Program-made: the position numbers and the translations under genes
Notes under the pieces: model-generated
Databases searched by the model: none
Told to the model about the DNA's origin: nothing
What the model saw: only the letters and a program-made list of their open reading frames with translations
In this document: positions 1 to 8,840 of the stretch, one piece after another
Position numbering within the stretch: position 1 is the stretch's first letter
How the letters are laid out: each line of letters starts with the position of its first letter
Source of the DNA: Mycobacterium sp. SM1
GTDB lineage: Bacteria > Actinomycetota > Actinomycetes > Mycobacteriales > Mycobacteriaceae
Direction of reading: 5' to 3'
NCBI RefSeq assembly: GCF_018361265.1
Contig: NZ_JAFLNH010000006.1
Span: 1 to 64,000 of the forward strand
DNA length: 64,000 bases

Positions 1-98
1 AGGTGACCACAAGTTGGTGAGTGCGGTATTGGGCGACACGCCGCTGTTAAGAGGCGAGATCGGCTGCTGCGGTATGTGATTGAGGGTCTCGGTTTAGG

Positions 99-1580
99 TT
101 AGGCGGCGGCCTGCAGGGTGACTCGGTAGCCCATCGCGGTCAGTTGTGCGATGTGGTTGCGTACCCGGCGTTCGACGGCGACGCGGTTGGTGTGGTAGTC
201 GGAGCCGAGGTCGCAGAAGCGGGCGGCCGGGTTGGAAAGCAGATGCCAGATGACGACCAGGATGGAGCGGGCGACCGCGACCAGGGCTTTGAGTTTGCCG
301 CGGCGTTTAACGATGCGCCGGTAGCGTTCGCCCAAGAAGGTGTCGGTTTTGGCGGCCGCGACCGCGGCCTCACCGAGCGCGCCTTTGAGGTAGGGGTTGC
401 CTTTGCCGGTCTTGCCGCCGCGGGTGATTGGCCCGGACTGGATGGTGCGTGGGCACAGCCGCGCCCACGACACCAGATGCTCAGGTGTGGGAAATCTGCT
501 CATATCCAGTCCGATCTCGGCGATGATCGCCTGCGCGGCGCGTTGGCCGATGCCCGGGATCTCATCAAGGCGGCCGATGACACCTGGCAGGTCATCGGCC
601 GCCGGGGCGGGATCGAGCGGGGCCGAATCGCTGCCGCCGGCGTCAGGATCGGCGTCGGTGCCCGCACCCGCGCTGGTGCCGGGCCCATCGCCGCTGCCGG
701 AGGAATCGATGGCCACAGCATCGTCGGGCAGTTCGGCGATCAGCTCCTCGATGCGCGCGGTCAGGGTGTCGATCTGGGCGCACAGTGCATCGATTTGGCC
801 CAGCAGCATCCGCGCCAGTTCGGCGTGATGGTCATCAAAACGGCCGTCGAGCGCGGCGATCAGCTCCGATCGCTTGGTTTTCATCCGCCCCCGCGCCAGG
901 TCGGCCAGCCGGCGCGGGTCGCGCTGCCCGGCGATGAGCGCCTCGATCATGTCCCGAGTGGACAGGGTGTCCAGCGTGGAGGCCACCGCCGACACCTTGA
1001 TCGCGGCGTCCTCGAGCAGCTTTTCCAGCCGCTGCCAGTAGCGCGAGCGTTCCCGGGTCAGGTCTTCGCGTAGCCGGGTGTAGTCCCGCAGCCGCCGGAT
1101 CGGCGCCGGCGGCACGAAACTTGGCCGCAGCAGGCCTTTCTCGGTCAGCTTAGCCAGCCAGAGAGCGTCGAGTTTGTCGGTTTTAGGCCGGCCGGGCACG
1201 TTCTTGACATCGCGGGCGTTGACCAGCTGCACATCCAAACCCTGGTCTTCGAGCAGGTAATACCAGATCCGCCAATAGTCCGAAGTCGATTCGACAGTCA
1301 CCTTCTCGATACCCTGCTGCCTCAGCTGCTGGGCCAATTCTCCGATCGCGCCGGTGCGTGCAGACACCTCCCACACCCGAGAAAACCGCCTCCCGGACTT
1401 GCCGGGCAGCCGCACACACACTGTGCCGGTCACCTTGGCCACGTCGACCGCCGCGGCCCGCTCGATCACCACCTCATGGTCGCCGTCGGGAATCTCCTGC
1501 GGCGTGGCTGTCACTACCTGCTTCTGCTTGCTCCTGCGTCGTGCCGCCACTTCTGTTACCCTCCCATCGAATCCATCCAT
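99..1580 (-). CDS. IS110-family transposase (DEDD recombinase)
   Basis: DNA recombinase of an IS110-type insertion sequence, about 493 residues from the ATG at 1580; a GTG at 1700 would add 40 residues of unlikely composition. The N-terminal RuvC-like DEDD domain shows the first Asp in AAAVDVAKVTG, a Glu in VTVESTSDYW and an Asp pair in KTDKLDALWLAKL. The C-terminal Transposase_20 part shows the helix-hairpin-helix-like IPGIGQRAAQAIIAEIG and the serine segment SGPITRGGKTGKGNPYLK. A Gly/Ser/Asp-rich linker of about 45 residues between the two halves is longer than usual. No frameshift is visible, so the enzyme could be active. IS110 elements lack typical inverted ends, so the element limits cannot be read directly. 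The non-coding DNA on the 5' side of the gene (from 1581 rightwards) is where a bridge RNA would be expected. Confidence 0.9.
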   Translation of the reverse strand: MDGFDGRVTEVAARRRSKQKQVVTATPQEIPDGDHEVVIERAAAVDVAKVTGTVCVRLPGKSGRRFSRVWEVSARTGAIGELAQQLRQQGIEKVTVESTSDYWRIWYYLLEDQGLDVQLVNARDVKNVPGRPKTDKLDALWLAKLTEKGLLRPSFVPPAPIRRLRDYTRLREDLTRERSRYWQRLEKLLEDAAIKVSAVASTLDTLSTRDMIEALIAGQRDPRRLADLARGRMKTKRSELIAALDGRFDDHHAELARMLLGQIDALCAQIDTLTARIEELIAELPDDAVAIDSSGSGDGPGTSAGAGTDADPDAGGSDSAPLDPAPAADDLPGVIGRLDEIPGIGQRAAQAIIAEIGLDMSRFPTPEHLVSWARLCPRTIQSGPITRGGKTGKGNPYLKGALGEAAVAAAKTDTFLGERYRRIVKRRGKLKALVAVARSILVVIWHLLSNPAARFCDLGSDYHTNRVAVERRVRNHIAQLTAMGYRVTLQAAA

Positions 1581-1859
1581 ATCGGGTGGGTCGCCTGGGG
1601 CCTCGGTCAAGGGAACCGAAATTCTGACCGGCGTGCTCGAAGCAACAGTGCGTGACCCTTCCAGGTCGGGCCCCGGCACCAAACTCACATGCGGGCTCAC
1701 ACGCCCAAGGAAACATCGGCGTCGGCAGGCGACCCGACCCCATTTTCACGCCCGCAAGGCGTCCCCCGGAAGGGATAGGGAACTCACATCGAACAGCACG
1801 AGTGGAAACCCGACTTAGACAAGTCGGAAACCTTTGATGGCGGAAGCGGCAAGTGGGAC

Positions 1860-2289
1860 GTGCACGGCCCTGGCTACCAGGGCGGTGCTGAAGCGACCAA
1901 GACCTCTGATGGCATCAGCGGCAAGGCCGGTATCGACGGCTGGGTCGCCAAAGGCCAGGGTGACTGGTCGGGCAGCAAGGCGCAACGCTGGGAACCCGCC
2001 GAGGTACTCAAAGCGCTTCTGGCCGAAGAGGTCAACGGTCGAGACCGCTCCGCGCTGGCGACCCGCCGCACGCAAGCCGGGTTTCCCACCGGTAAAACCT
2101 TCGCCGCGTGGGAGCCGGCACTGTCGTCCATCCCGGCACCCACCCAGGCCGCGTTGCGCACCCTGGAATGGATCCACCGCCGAGAAAACCTGGTGGTCTG
2201 CGGGCCCTCCGGCACCGGCAAGACGTTCCTACTGGAAGCCCTCGGCCACCAAGCCGTCGAAACCGGGCTACACGTCGCGTGGTTTAGCC
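1860..2289 (+). pseudogene. istB: IS21 IstB ATPase, 5' part (split by IS insertion)
   Basis: Amino-terminal half of an IS21-type IstB helper ATPase. The IstB-like sequence begins near QRWEPAEVLKALLAEEVNGRD and continues to the Walker A motif GPSGTGKT and HVAWFS, where an IS1634-like element interrupts it at 2290. The 3' half resumes at 4274 in the original frame once one 8-bp target copy is removed. Upstream of about 1975 the open frame continues into a Gly/Lys/Asp-rich stretch (ETFDGGSGKWD, GWVAKGQGDWSG) that does not look like IstB, so the 5' end may be a junction with older chromosomal coding sequence. The partner istA is not present to the left; an IS110 transposase lies there instead. 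Non-functional as it stands. Confidence 0.85.
2282..2289 (+). repeat. 8-bp target-site duplication, left copy
   Basis: GTTTAGCC directly outside the left inverted repeat of the IS1634-like element, matched exactly at 4274-4281. Removing the element and one copy restores the istB reading frame (AWFSLEQLGALVRRHRADD). Confidence 0.9.
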
Positions 2290-4273
2290 CGAAGTTACTG
2301 GTGGTGAGTGGGGGAAATGGGGCGCTGAGCTGGAATTTGTGATGATCGGACATAAAAAATGTAGCCACTAAATTATGTGTGTCTATGCCGCTGCTATTAC
2401 GAATTCACGTTGTAGTATTGGGATGTGACAAAACCAGCCGGCATGCATGTAGCCCGGACGTCGAGTAAGTATGTGGACAAGGCGGGCAATGTTCGCCACT
2501 ACGAATCGATCTTGGTGCGCCGCACGTTCCGCCAGGGCGGCAAGGTGCGTCACGAAACGCTGGCCAACCTGTCCAAGCTGCCGGCCGAGGCGGTCACCGC
2601 GTTCGAGGCCATCTTGAAAGGTCAAACATTGGTGGAGGCCGGTACTGAGTTCGCCATCACCCGCGCCTAGCCGCACGGGCATGTGGCAGCGGTAGCGGCA
2701 ATGGCCCGCAAGGTGGGTATGCCCGCCCTGCTGGGGCCTTCTGGCCGGTCACGGGATCTGGTGTTGGGGTTGATCATCTCCCGAGTGGTGCGACCAGCCA
2801 GCAAGCTGGACACACGGGCGTGGTGGGCTGAGACCACCTTGGGCACCGACCTGGGTATCGCCGACGCCTGCACCGACGAGATCTACGCCGCGATGGACTG
2901 GCTCGTGGGGCGCCAAGACGCTATAGAGCGCAAGCTGGTCGCTCAACATCTTGGGCCGCGGGTTAACCCGTCGAAGATGGCGTTGTTCGATCTGTCGAGT
3001 ACGTGGATGACCGGGCGTCACTGCGAGTTGGCGGCACGCGGGTATTCCCGTGACGGTAAAAAAGGGTTGCCGCAGATCAACTTCGGGTTGCTTGGCGACC
3101 GCGAGGGCCGCCCGATAGCGGTGCGGGTATTCCCTGGCAACACTGCTGATCCCAAGGCGTTCACCACGATCGTGGGCGATCTGCAAGACACGTTTCGATT
3201 GGACAATCTGGTGATGGTCGGTGATCGGGGAATGATCACCACCGCCCGCATCAACGCCCTGCGCGAACTCAACAATGCCGGAGCCGATTTCGGGTGGATC
3301 ACCGCGTTACGCGCACCAGCGATCGCCGCGCTGGCCGCCGACCGGGGCCCTTTGCAGATGAGCCTGTTCGACCAACAGGATCTGGTCGAGATCAACCACC
3401 CCGACTATCCCGGCGAACGGCTGATCGCGTGCCGCGACCCACTGTTGGCCGCCCAGCGTGCGGCCAAACGCACCCAGCTGCTGGCCGCCACCGAAAAACT
3501 GTTAGCGCCCATCGAAAAGCGGGTGGCGGCGGGCCGATTGTCCGGGGCCGCTGACATCGGCAAGGCTGTGGGCAAAGTGTTGGGAAAGTACAAGATGGCC
3601 AAACATTTTGACACCACCATCAGCGATGAGAGTTTCACCTACCGCCGCAACCAAACCGCCATCGATACTGAAGCCGCCATCGACGGCATCTACGTGATAC
3701 GCACCAGCGTCGATGCCGCAGAACTCACCCCGGCCGCTGTGGTGCAAAGCTACAAAGACCTGGCCAACATCGAACGCGACTTCCGCAGCATCAAAACCGA
3801 CGACCTCCAAGTGCGGCCCATCCGCCACCGCCTCGACGACCGTGTCAAAGCGCACCTACTAATCTGCATGCTGGCCCGCTACCTGGTATGGCATCTCCGC
3901 AAAGCCTGGGCGCCATTGACTTTCACCGATGAAAGCCCACCAGCCCGCGACAATCCCGTAGCCCCCGCCCAACGCTCAACCGACGCTGACACCAAAGCCG
4001 CCCACAAACAAGACACCGACGCTAACCCCATACGCAGCTTCGCTGGCCTGCTCGCACACCTCAAAACCCTTACCCGCGATAGGATCCGCTACCAGGACAC
4101 CGACATCGAGATAGACAAACTCGCCGACCCAACCTCTCAACAACGTCGGGCTTTCGACCTCATCGAAGCCACCATCCCCCTGACCATCACCGCGTAGCCA
4201 CAAACACAAACCAGAAAACCAGCAAAACCCCAGGTCAAAGCCAAAAACCCCTACCCAAACAGCAGTAACTTCG
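2290..4273 (+). mobile_element. IS1634/IS1549-like insertion sequence (1,984 bp) inside istB
   Basis: The element is bounded by a perfect 11-bp inverted repeat, CGAAGTTACTG at 2290-2300 and its complement at 4263-4273, with weaker complementarity further inward. It is flanked by the 8-bp duplication GTTTAGCC. Its single long reading frame encodes an IS1634-group (IS4 superfamily) transposase broken by one amber codon. Members of this group are known for unusually long or variable target duplications. The target is the middle of an IS21 istB gene, so this is a nested insertion and the IS21 copy is the older one. Confidence 0.92.
2425..4197 (+). pseudogene. IS1634-family transposase with in-frame amber codon
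   Basis: Transposase of about 590 residues read in one frame from GTG 2425 to 4197, interrupted only by a TAG at 2668-2670. Before the stop: an N-terminal module (ARTSSKYVDKAGNVRHYESI). After it: the family sequence PHGHVAAVAAMARKVGMPAL, then the DDE core with DLSSTWM, INFGLLGDREGRPIAVRVFPGN, MVGDRGMIT, and the late Glu region near DLANIERDFRSIKTDDLQVRPI. A Leu or Ser codon at the TAG would fit a TTG or TCG to TAG substitution. No slippery sequence or readthrough signal is evident, so it is called a pseudogene. The rest of the frame is intact, which suggests recent inactivation. Confidence 0.85.
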
Positions 4274-4634
4274 GTTTAGCCTCGAACAACTCGGCGCCCT
4301 GGTGCGCCGACACCGCGCCGATGACACCGTCACCAAGGCCATCGGCCGCATCCTGCGTGCTGATCTCGTCGCCGTTGATGACATCGGCCTGCTGCCGGTC
4401 GGTGCCGACGCCGCAGAAGGGCTCGACCGGCTTGTCGATGCCGCCTACGAGAAACGCTCGATCGCGTTGTCGAGCAATCTTCACCCCGCAGGATTCGACG
4501 AGCTGATGCCCAAGACGCTGGCCAGCGCCACCGTCGACCGGCTACTGCATCATGCCAACGTCTGCCAAACCAGCGGCGACAGCGTGCGGCTCACCCAAGC
4601 CATGGCCGGCAAGGGGGTGAACGCCTTGACCTAA
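4274..4634 (+). pseudogene. istB: IS21 IstB ATPase, 3' part
   Basis: Carboxy-terminal half of the interrupted IstB, beginning with the second GTTTAGCC copy (4274-4281). It carries RADLVAVDDIGLLPVGADAAEG, where VDDIG is the Walker B motif. The IstB sensor region IALSSNLHPAGFDELMPKTLASATVDRLLHHA follows, then the end GKGVNALT. Together with 1860-2289 it gives a normal IstB length of about 260 residues. The 23-bp tandem repeats typical of an IS21 right end start 17 bp after the stop. Confidence 0.88.
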
Positions 4635-4651
4635 CCCGCCGGGCACGTCTG

Positions 4652-4720
4652 ATGGCCACGACCGGGCAGATCTCGTGGCCACCAGCGGGCAGTTCTCATG
4701 ACCGCCACTGGGCAGTCCCC
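4652..4720 (+). repeat. Three tandem 23-bp repeats at the IS21 right end
   Basis: Three adjacent 23-bp units start at 4652 (ATGGCCACGACCGGGCAG...), 4675 (GTGGCCACCAGCGGGCAG...) and 4698 (ATGACCGCCACTGGGCAG...). They share the pattern RTGRCCRCNRSYGGGCAG. IS21 elements carry several such repeats near each end as IstA binding sites. The element tip is probably the TGTCCCTTGACA just downstream, ending near 4732. Confidence 0.75.
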
Positions 4721-4730
4721 ATGTCCCTTG

Positions 4731-5386
4731 ACAGGCCGCCGACCACAACGACAGGAAGGCCAATCAGCCCCGCAAGCACCGTTACCCGTCTGACGAGCTG
4801 GGGGGTGCTCTACGCCTGTTTCCGGGCGCCGGATTCCCCATCGCCGGGTCGAAGGCGGCGCGCCACGACCGTGCAGGATGTAATCGCGCAGGGCAAGTGC
4901 GAACATGTAATGGTGCTCTAGCTGTGAGGCTTTCATTCACCTCGGTCGAGCGCGTAATGCAACTGCCGCGCGGTGCGGGGACCATGATTCGGATATGCAT
5001 CGACTACCTTGCGGGACAGCTATTTCCGGACTGGCGCCGCCGGGAGGTGGTCGGGGCTTGATACGGGGTGGGAAATCCTATCCCACAAGTGGCTTGCCCG
5101 GGCACGCCGCGATCAGTGCGATTGTCGACCAGCTCCAGAAGGCGTCGCGGATTTCAGCAACCTGACGCGCAAAGGTGTGTGCCCCTTGCCCACCCTCATC
5201 GTCGCGAATCTGCACGTGGTGGTGTGCCCTGCGCTGTGCCCTGTCACCGGTGCTCGATGCTGGGCTGCGGTGTAAAGGAGGGAGTCGAACCCTCGCGCTG
5301 CCCCTCGCGCACCCACAGAGCCGGCATTGGCCCGCCGGCGGGCTTGTGCACGCCACCGCGACAACTACCTGCTCCACCTCGCTTGG
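4731..5386. other. Gene-poor stretch right of IS21; possible gene stub and tRNA-like arm
   Basis: No complete gene is supported. A minus-strand frame starting at 4936 (MKASQLEHHYMFALALRDYI...) reads plausibly for about 40 residues and then runs into the IS21 end. It could be the 5' stub of a gene cut by the element, at low confidence. On the minus strand around 5276-5297 there is a perfect tRNA-type T-arm (GAGGG, TTCGACT, CCCTC) with no matching acceptor stem or CCA. It may be the 3' remnant of a tRNA or an attachment site, but is not an intact tRNA. Confidence 0.4.
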
Positions 5387-5857
5387 TCAGTCCAGCAGCT
5401 CAACCTCCCAGTTGCAGCGTTGGATTCGCACATCGAGCTCCCGAATCTGGCGGGCCAGACCATCGGCCTGCGCGCGCAGCTGGGCAACAGGCAAAGCCGA
5501 GAGCATCTTCAGCTCGGACCGCAGCTGGCGCGCGTAGCCGGGTTGGTTCCTTCCGGCAGCTGCATCCGCCGCGGCGGTTATCACCGAGTGACGCGCCCGC
5601 ATGGCGTCGCGGCGGGCCAGCGCGTCGGTCAGCGTTTCGTCCGTTCCGAACGAGGTGGCGGCGTTGGTGCGATTGATTCGCCGGATCAACGTTTCGTACT
5701 CGCTGATCACCTCGCTGGCTTCGGCAAGCAGCGCCGCGGCATCCTCGGTCGGCTCCTCGCCCTCCTGAAAACGAGCATTGCTGACGATGCGAGTCCGCAG
5801 CTGCTCGATCCGGCGCACCGAATCTGCGCGCAGCGCTAACGCCTCCGCCAGCTTCAT
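5387..5857 (-). CDS. DIP1984 family protein
   Basis: Small soluble protein of about 156 residues, almost entirely helical by composition, resembling the DIP1984 (septicolysin-like) family of actinobacteria. Sequence features are MKLAEALALRADSVRRIEQLRTRI at the start, a central GEEPTEDAAALL, LIRRINRTN, and RQIRELDVRIQRCNWEVELL at the end. The Arg/Leu-rich heptad pattern suggests an antiparallel helical bundle or coiled coil. The ATG at 5857 is preferred to the upstream ATG at 5881 because family members begin at MKLAEAL. Molecular function is not established for the family. It sits alone between IS21 debris and a VapBC pair. Confidence 0.75.
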   Translation of the reverse strand: MKLAEALALRADSVRRIEQLRTRIVSNARFQEGEEPTEDAAALLAEASEVISEYETLIRRINRTNAATSFGTDETLTDALARRDAMRARHSVITAAADAAAGRNQPGYARQLRSELKMLSALPVAQLRAQADGLARQIRELDVRIQRCNWEVELLD

Positions 5858-6087
5858 CGTCCCTACCCCCTTGTTGATCATCGACTACGGTAAACGTCCG
5901 AGTAGGGCGCCCGTCCAGCAGCAACCGCCATAATTCTCACAATTCGGCCGGCTTGCAACGCAATATGTGTGCGGTAGATGGGATGCCAAAGCCACCACTC
6001 CGGCCAGTGCTGGGAGCGATCCGCGGTTCCTCTGCTTTGGCAGAGCGCCAGCTGCCTGGACGCCCAGGGCTGAGCGCTCCAACCCAC

Positions 6088-6109
6088 TGTACTACAAATC
6101 CGTAGTACA
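6088..6109. promoter_or_regulatory. Perfect palindrome upstream of vapB (likely operator)
   Basis: TGTACTAC and its exact complement GTAGTACA are separated by six bases and end 10 bp before the vapB start at 6120. VapB-VapC complexes commonly repress their own promoter by binding such inverted repeats; the assignment here is inference from position and symmetry. Confidence 0.65.
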
Positions 6110-6119
6110 ATGATTTGGC

Positions 6120-6392
6120 ATGTCCGAGGTGCCGGTGCGGGAGCTGAACCAAAACACTGCCGGGGTGCTCGCCCGGGTCAAACGCGGCGAGCAGATCGAC
6201 ATCACCGAACGTGGCGTTGTCGTGGCGCGGCTGGTCCCGGTCCAGGAAAACCCGCTAGCCGAATTGATCGGCGCGGGACGACTTCACCCCGCCACCCTCA
6301 GCGGACCGGCGCCCCGTCCCTCCGGACCGATTCACACCGAGCATGAGGCCGGCCAACTGCTGCGCGAGTTGCGAGACACCGAGCGCTATTGA
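6120..6392 (+). CDS. vapB: VapB-type antitoxin (Phd/YefM fold)
   Basis: Antitoxin of 90 residues. The N-terminal half (EVPVRELNQNTAGVLARVKRGEQIDITERGVVVARLVPV) is a typical Phd/YefM DNA-binding domain with the conserved RELNxNTxxVLxRVxxGE and the closing GxVVARLVP strand. The C-terminal tail (HTEHEAGQLLRELRDTERY) is the toxin-binding segment. It starts 10 bp after a perfect palindrome, consistent with autorepression, and its stop overlaps the toxin start by one base (TGATG), so the two are translationally coupled. The pair cannot be assigned to a numbered M. tuberculosis VapBC from this alone. Confidence 0.9.
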   Translation: MSEVPVRELNQNTAGVLARVKRGEQIDITERGVVVARLVPVQENPLAELIGAGRLHPATLSGPAPRPSGPIHTEHEAGQLLRELRDTERY

Positions 6393-6790
6393 TGCTGTAC
6401 CTGGATACGTCGGCGCTGATGAAACTGATACGGCGCGAACCGGAAAGCCATGCCCTTGCTGACTGGCTTGACGCGCACACACCCGCGCCGTGGGTGTCTT
6501 CGACGCTCGTCGAGGTGGAGCTGCCGCGCGCGCTGCGCCGGATAGCGCCCGCGCTGCTCGCCGGGGTGCCCGCGATCGTGGCGCGAGTCGCGCGCTACGA
6601 GATCGACGAGCTGGTCCGCGCCGCCGCTGCCGCGTATCCCGACCCCGCTCTCCGGTCGCTGGACGCGATCCATCTCGCGACCGCGCACGCGGTGTTCGGC
6701 GCCCGGTTGCGCGCGTTCGTCTCCTACGACGAGCGGCTGCTTGCGGCCGCGGCGGCAGCAGGCCTGCCGACCGCCACCCCGGGACGCTGA
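6392..6790 (+). CDS. vapC: VapC-type PIN-domain toxin ribonuclease
   Basis: PIN-domain endoribonuclease toxin of about 132 residues that would cleave specific RNAs when freed from VapB. The acidic metal site is visible: Asp in MLYLDTSALMKLI, Glu in VSSTLVEVELPRAL, Asp in LRSLDAIHLATAHAV and Asp in AFVSYDERLLAAAAAAGL. All four expected residues are present and the length is normal, so the toxin looks intact. A TTG three bases upstream is an alternative start. The ATG overlapping the antitoxin stop is preferred. Confidence 0.92.
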   Translation: MLYLDTSALMKLIRREPESHALADWLDAHTPAPWVSSTLVEVELPRALRRIAPALLAGVPAIVARVARYEIDELVRAAAAAYPDPALRSLDAIHLATAHAVFGARLRAFVSYDERLLAAAAAAGLPTATPGR

Positions 6791-6839
6791 GAGTCGCAGC
6801 ATCTGTGGGGCCGGCGGCGTGGCCGACCTCCCCGGCTAC

Positions 6840-7074
6840 TCACAGCGGCCGATCGCCGGCCCCACTGCCGCGCGATCTCTACGGTGATCGGACGCGGGTG
6901 GAACGCGGCCTCGACCGCGCCCAGCCTTGTGGTGCGAGCCGCTCGCTCATCCTCGTCGTCGGCGACGAGAACGCCAAAGCGCAGTTCGGCAATGGATGCG
7001 ACGCTGATCGCGGCCTCGACATGCGAGGGCGCGTGCGGCCCGATCAGGACCGCGGTGTCGAGGACCGCGCGCAT
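6840..7074 (-). pseudogene. Truncated PIN-domain toxin (VapC-like)
   Basis: Minus-strand remnant of a second PIN toxin. It starts MRAVLDTAVLIGPHAP with the first catalytic Asp, and continues VASIAELRFGVLVADDEDERAARTTRLGAVEAAFHPRPI with the Glu. After IARQWGR the frame changes to low-complexity Arg/Pro/Ala sequence that overlaps the 3' end of the neighbouring vapC, so the second half of the PIN domain with the last two acidic residues is missing. It lies 3 bp after a small antitoxin-like frame, as expected for a decayed toxin-antitoxin pair. Confidence 0.7.
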
Positions 7075-7077
7075 CGG

Positions 7078-7248
7078 TTAGTGCGCGGCGAACGGATCGT
7101 CAACCGGCGCGGCGAACCGATCGAGGTCGTTGTCGCGGCAAGCCGCCGACGGCGACGACGAGCCCGCCGAGGTGTTCGCCGTGACACAACGGGCGATCGC
7201 CTCGGCGCTGAGGGTGATCATGCGCGCCGATGACTCCAGCGGGATCAT
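7078..7248 (-). CDS. Possible antitoxin remnant upstream of the truncated PIN toxin
   Basis: Minus-strand frame of about 56 residues ending RDNDLDRFAAPVDDPFAAH immediately before the truncated PIN toxin. The position and the acidic, Pro/Phe-containing tail fit the toxin-binding end of a VapB antitoxin. The upstream part (MIPLESSARMITLSAEAIARCV) is only weakly recognisable and the frame may be shifted. Its partner is broken, so the locus is probably dead. Confidence 0.4.
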   Translation of the reverse strand: MIPLESSARMITLSAEAIARCVTANTSAGSSSPSAACRDNDLDRFAAPVDDPFAAH

Positions 7249-8840
7249 CGGCGACGGGTGCCGGGATCTTCGCGCGCTGCACCCGGTCGTCACTTCTGGC
7301 GCAAAGTCACTGGATTGTTGGCAAAGGGCAACCGTATATCCGTCGCCTGGGCCGAGGGCGCAAGGGTCAACCAGCGGGGCGACCGGCCGCCGCTGGCGTG
7401 GTTGCCTGAAGTCCGCTAGGCGCGACCGCGAACCGAACTGGGTCTGGTCAGCAACGGAAACCCCGTCGACGAACACCAACCATGTGCGGGCCGGGGCGAT
7501 TTCCTGATCCGCAGCATCGTTGGCCACGATACGGATCGACCGCATCCCTCACGTTATCCATCACTGATCCAACCGGTATGCCGGCCATCCGCGCGCGCCA
7601 CCTCTGTAACGCGCGTCAGCCCACCGTCCAGTATGTGAAATGCCCGCCTCGTAGCGACTTTCAGCAAAACCATGACCCCAGGCCGGGTGAGCACAGCACT
7701 GGTCCTTTGCGCAGTGAGACATCTCGCTGGCTCCGATCCCTAACATCGCTTGGCCGGCCGTCATTGACGGGCCTCGTCTTCGACCCCAAGTGACCCCACT
7801 GAGCGTCCCGCAACTGGCGGCGCTGAAGTTGGTCTCAACGACCAAGGACACCGGTTGCAGCGCCTGCCGTAGGCGAAAACTCCTCGTGGCTCATCCAGTC
7901 GGCCAATGATTGTTGCCCGACCAACATGACCAGCTCCTACATTCCATTCCGCCCTTCTCGCATTGGTGTACGGGACGATAAGACATGACACCGACAATGG
8001 GCATGGATTGCTAAGCCTTGTCGACATACCGGGTTAGCCCCGGGTTAGCCCGGCAAAGGCGAGGTCGCCGGCCCCCTGTTGCGCCCAACGCCTCGCGCCC
8101 CAACCCGGTCACGATCCTGACGCCCGCCCGCTAGGCCCCGGCGCGCTCGTTCTGGTGTTCCGCCAGGCTGACGGCCAGATCGGCAAGTAACTGTTGTACC
8201 GCGCCGGGCTCGGCAGCCTGGCACTGCAGGAACCGGGGTCGCGCTGGGGTTTTGCCGCCGACGCCCGCGAGTGGCGGCGGGCCGCTGAGGCCATGCGCAT
8301 CACACTGGCCACTGGCGGGTCCGCATGATCCGATGCCGGCGGTCTCATCCGGCGCCCCGCGACCCGCTGCCGCATCAGACCCGCGCGGTGTATGGGGAGA
8401 TGCTGGCGCGCACCCCGCTGCGGTTTCTGCTCGCCGATGATCGCGCTGCCGCCGAAATCGTCGACGGCACCGGTCAGACGGTGAGCAGAAGGTTCTCCTA
8501 CCGCCAAACACGCGGCGCATTGCCAGGTTTCGTCCCAACCGATGTCTTGGACTCGCCCCCGGTTTAAGAAGAAAGGCCACGACCCTGATCGGGTAACGTT
8601 CACCACTGGGCAAGGGCTGAGCCGGTCTCGCGTATCGGCAACCCTTTCGCCCTCAACCCTTGTGCAAAAAACGCCGTTTGCCAGCGCTATGCGCGGTGGT
8701 TGCCAGCTAGGCACAATCACCTGTGGTGTCGCCAGTTGGCGCAGATACGGGCCTGTGGAGTCGCGTGACCATCGCAGCAAGAACAGAACAACTTAAGACT
8801 TCACGCGGCAGCTGTCCGGCGATCTTGCTCAGGAGCGCTT
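7249..8840. other. 1.6-kb stretch without a supportable gene
   Basis: No intact coding region is convincing. Short stretches of protein-like composition occur on both strands between about 8,100 and 8,570, for example minus-strand QQLLADLAVSLAEHQNERAGA before a stop at 8131. Each is broken by stops or frame changes and none matches a family I recognise. It most likely holds decayed genes between the toxin-antitoxin loci and the helicase gene. Confidence 0.5.

Noticed and set aside
2668..2670. Amber codon as selenocysteine/pyrrolysine or programmed readthrough
   Set aside because: No recoding element or hairpin is visible, the family has an ordinary residue there, and pyrrolysine machinery is not expected in mycobacteria.
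4652..4720. 23-bp repeats as a CRISPR or integron feature
   Set aside because: Units are directly abutting, without spacers, and lie exactly at the expected IS21 end.
5276..5350. Possible minus-strand tRNA gene
   Set aside because: The T-arm is perfect (GAGGG/TTCGACT/CCCTC), but no 5' acceptor strand pairs with CTTTACA, no clear anticodon arm is placed correctly and no CCA follows. Kept only as a tRNA-like remnant.
8109..8780. 223-codon minus-strand frame
   Set aside because: Low-complexity, Arg/Ser/Pro-rich composition, with other frames on both strands looking equally protein-like. No family recognised, so it is left as a gene-free stretch.
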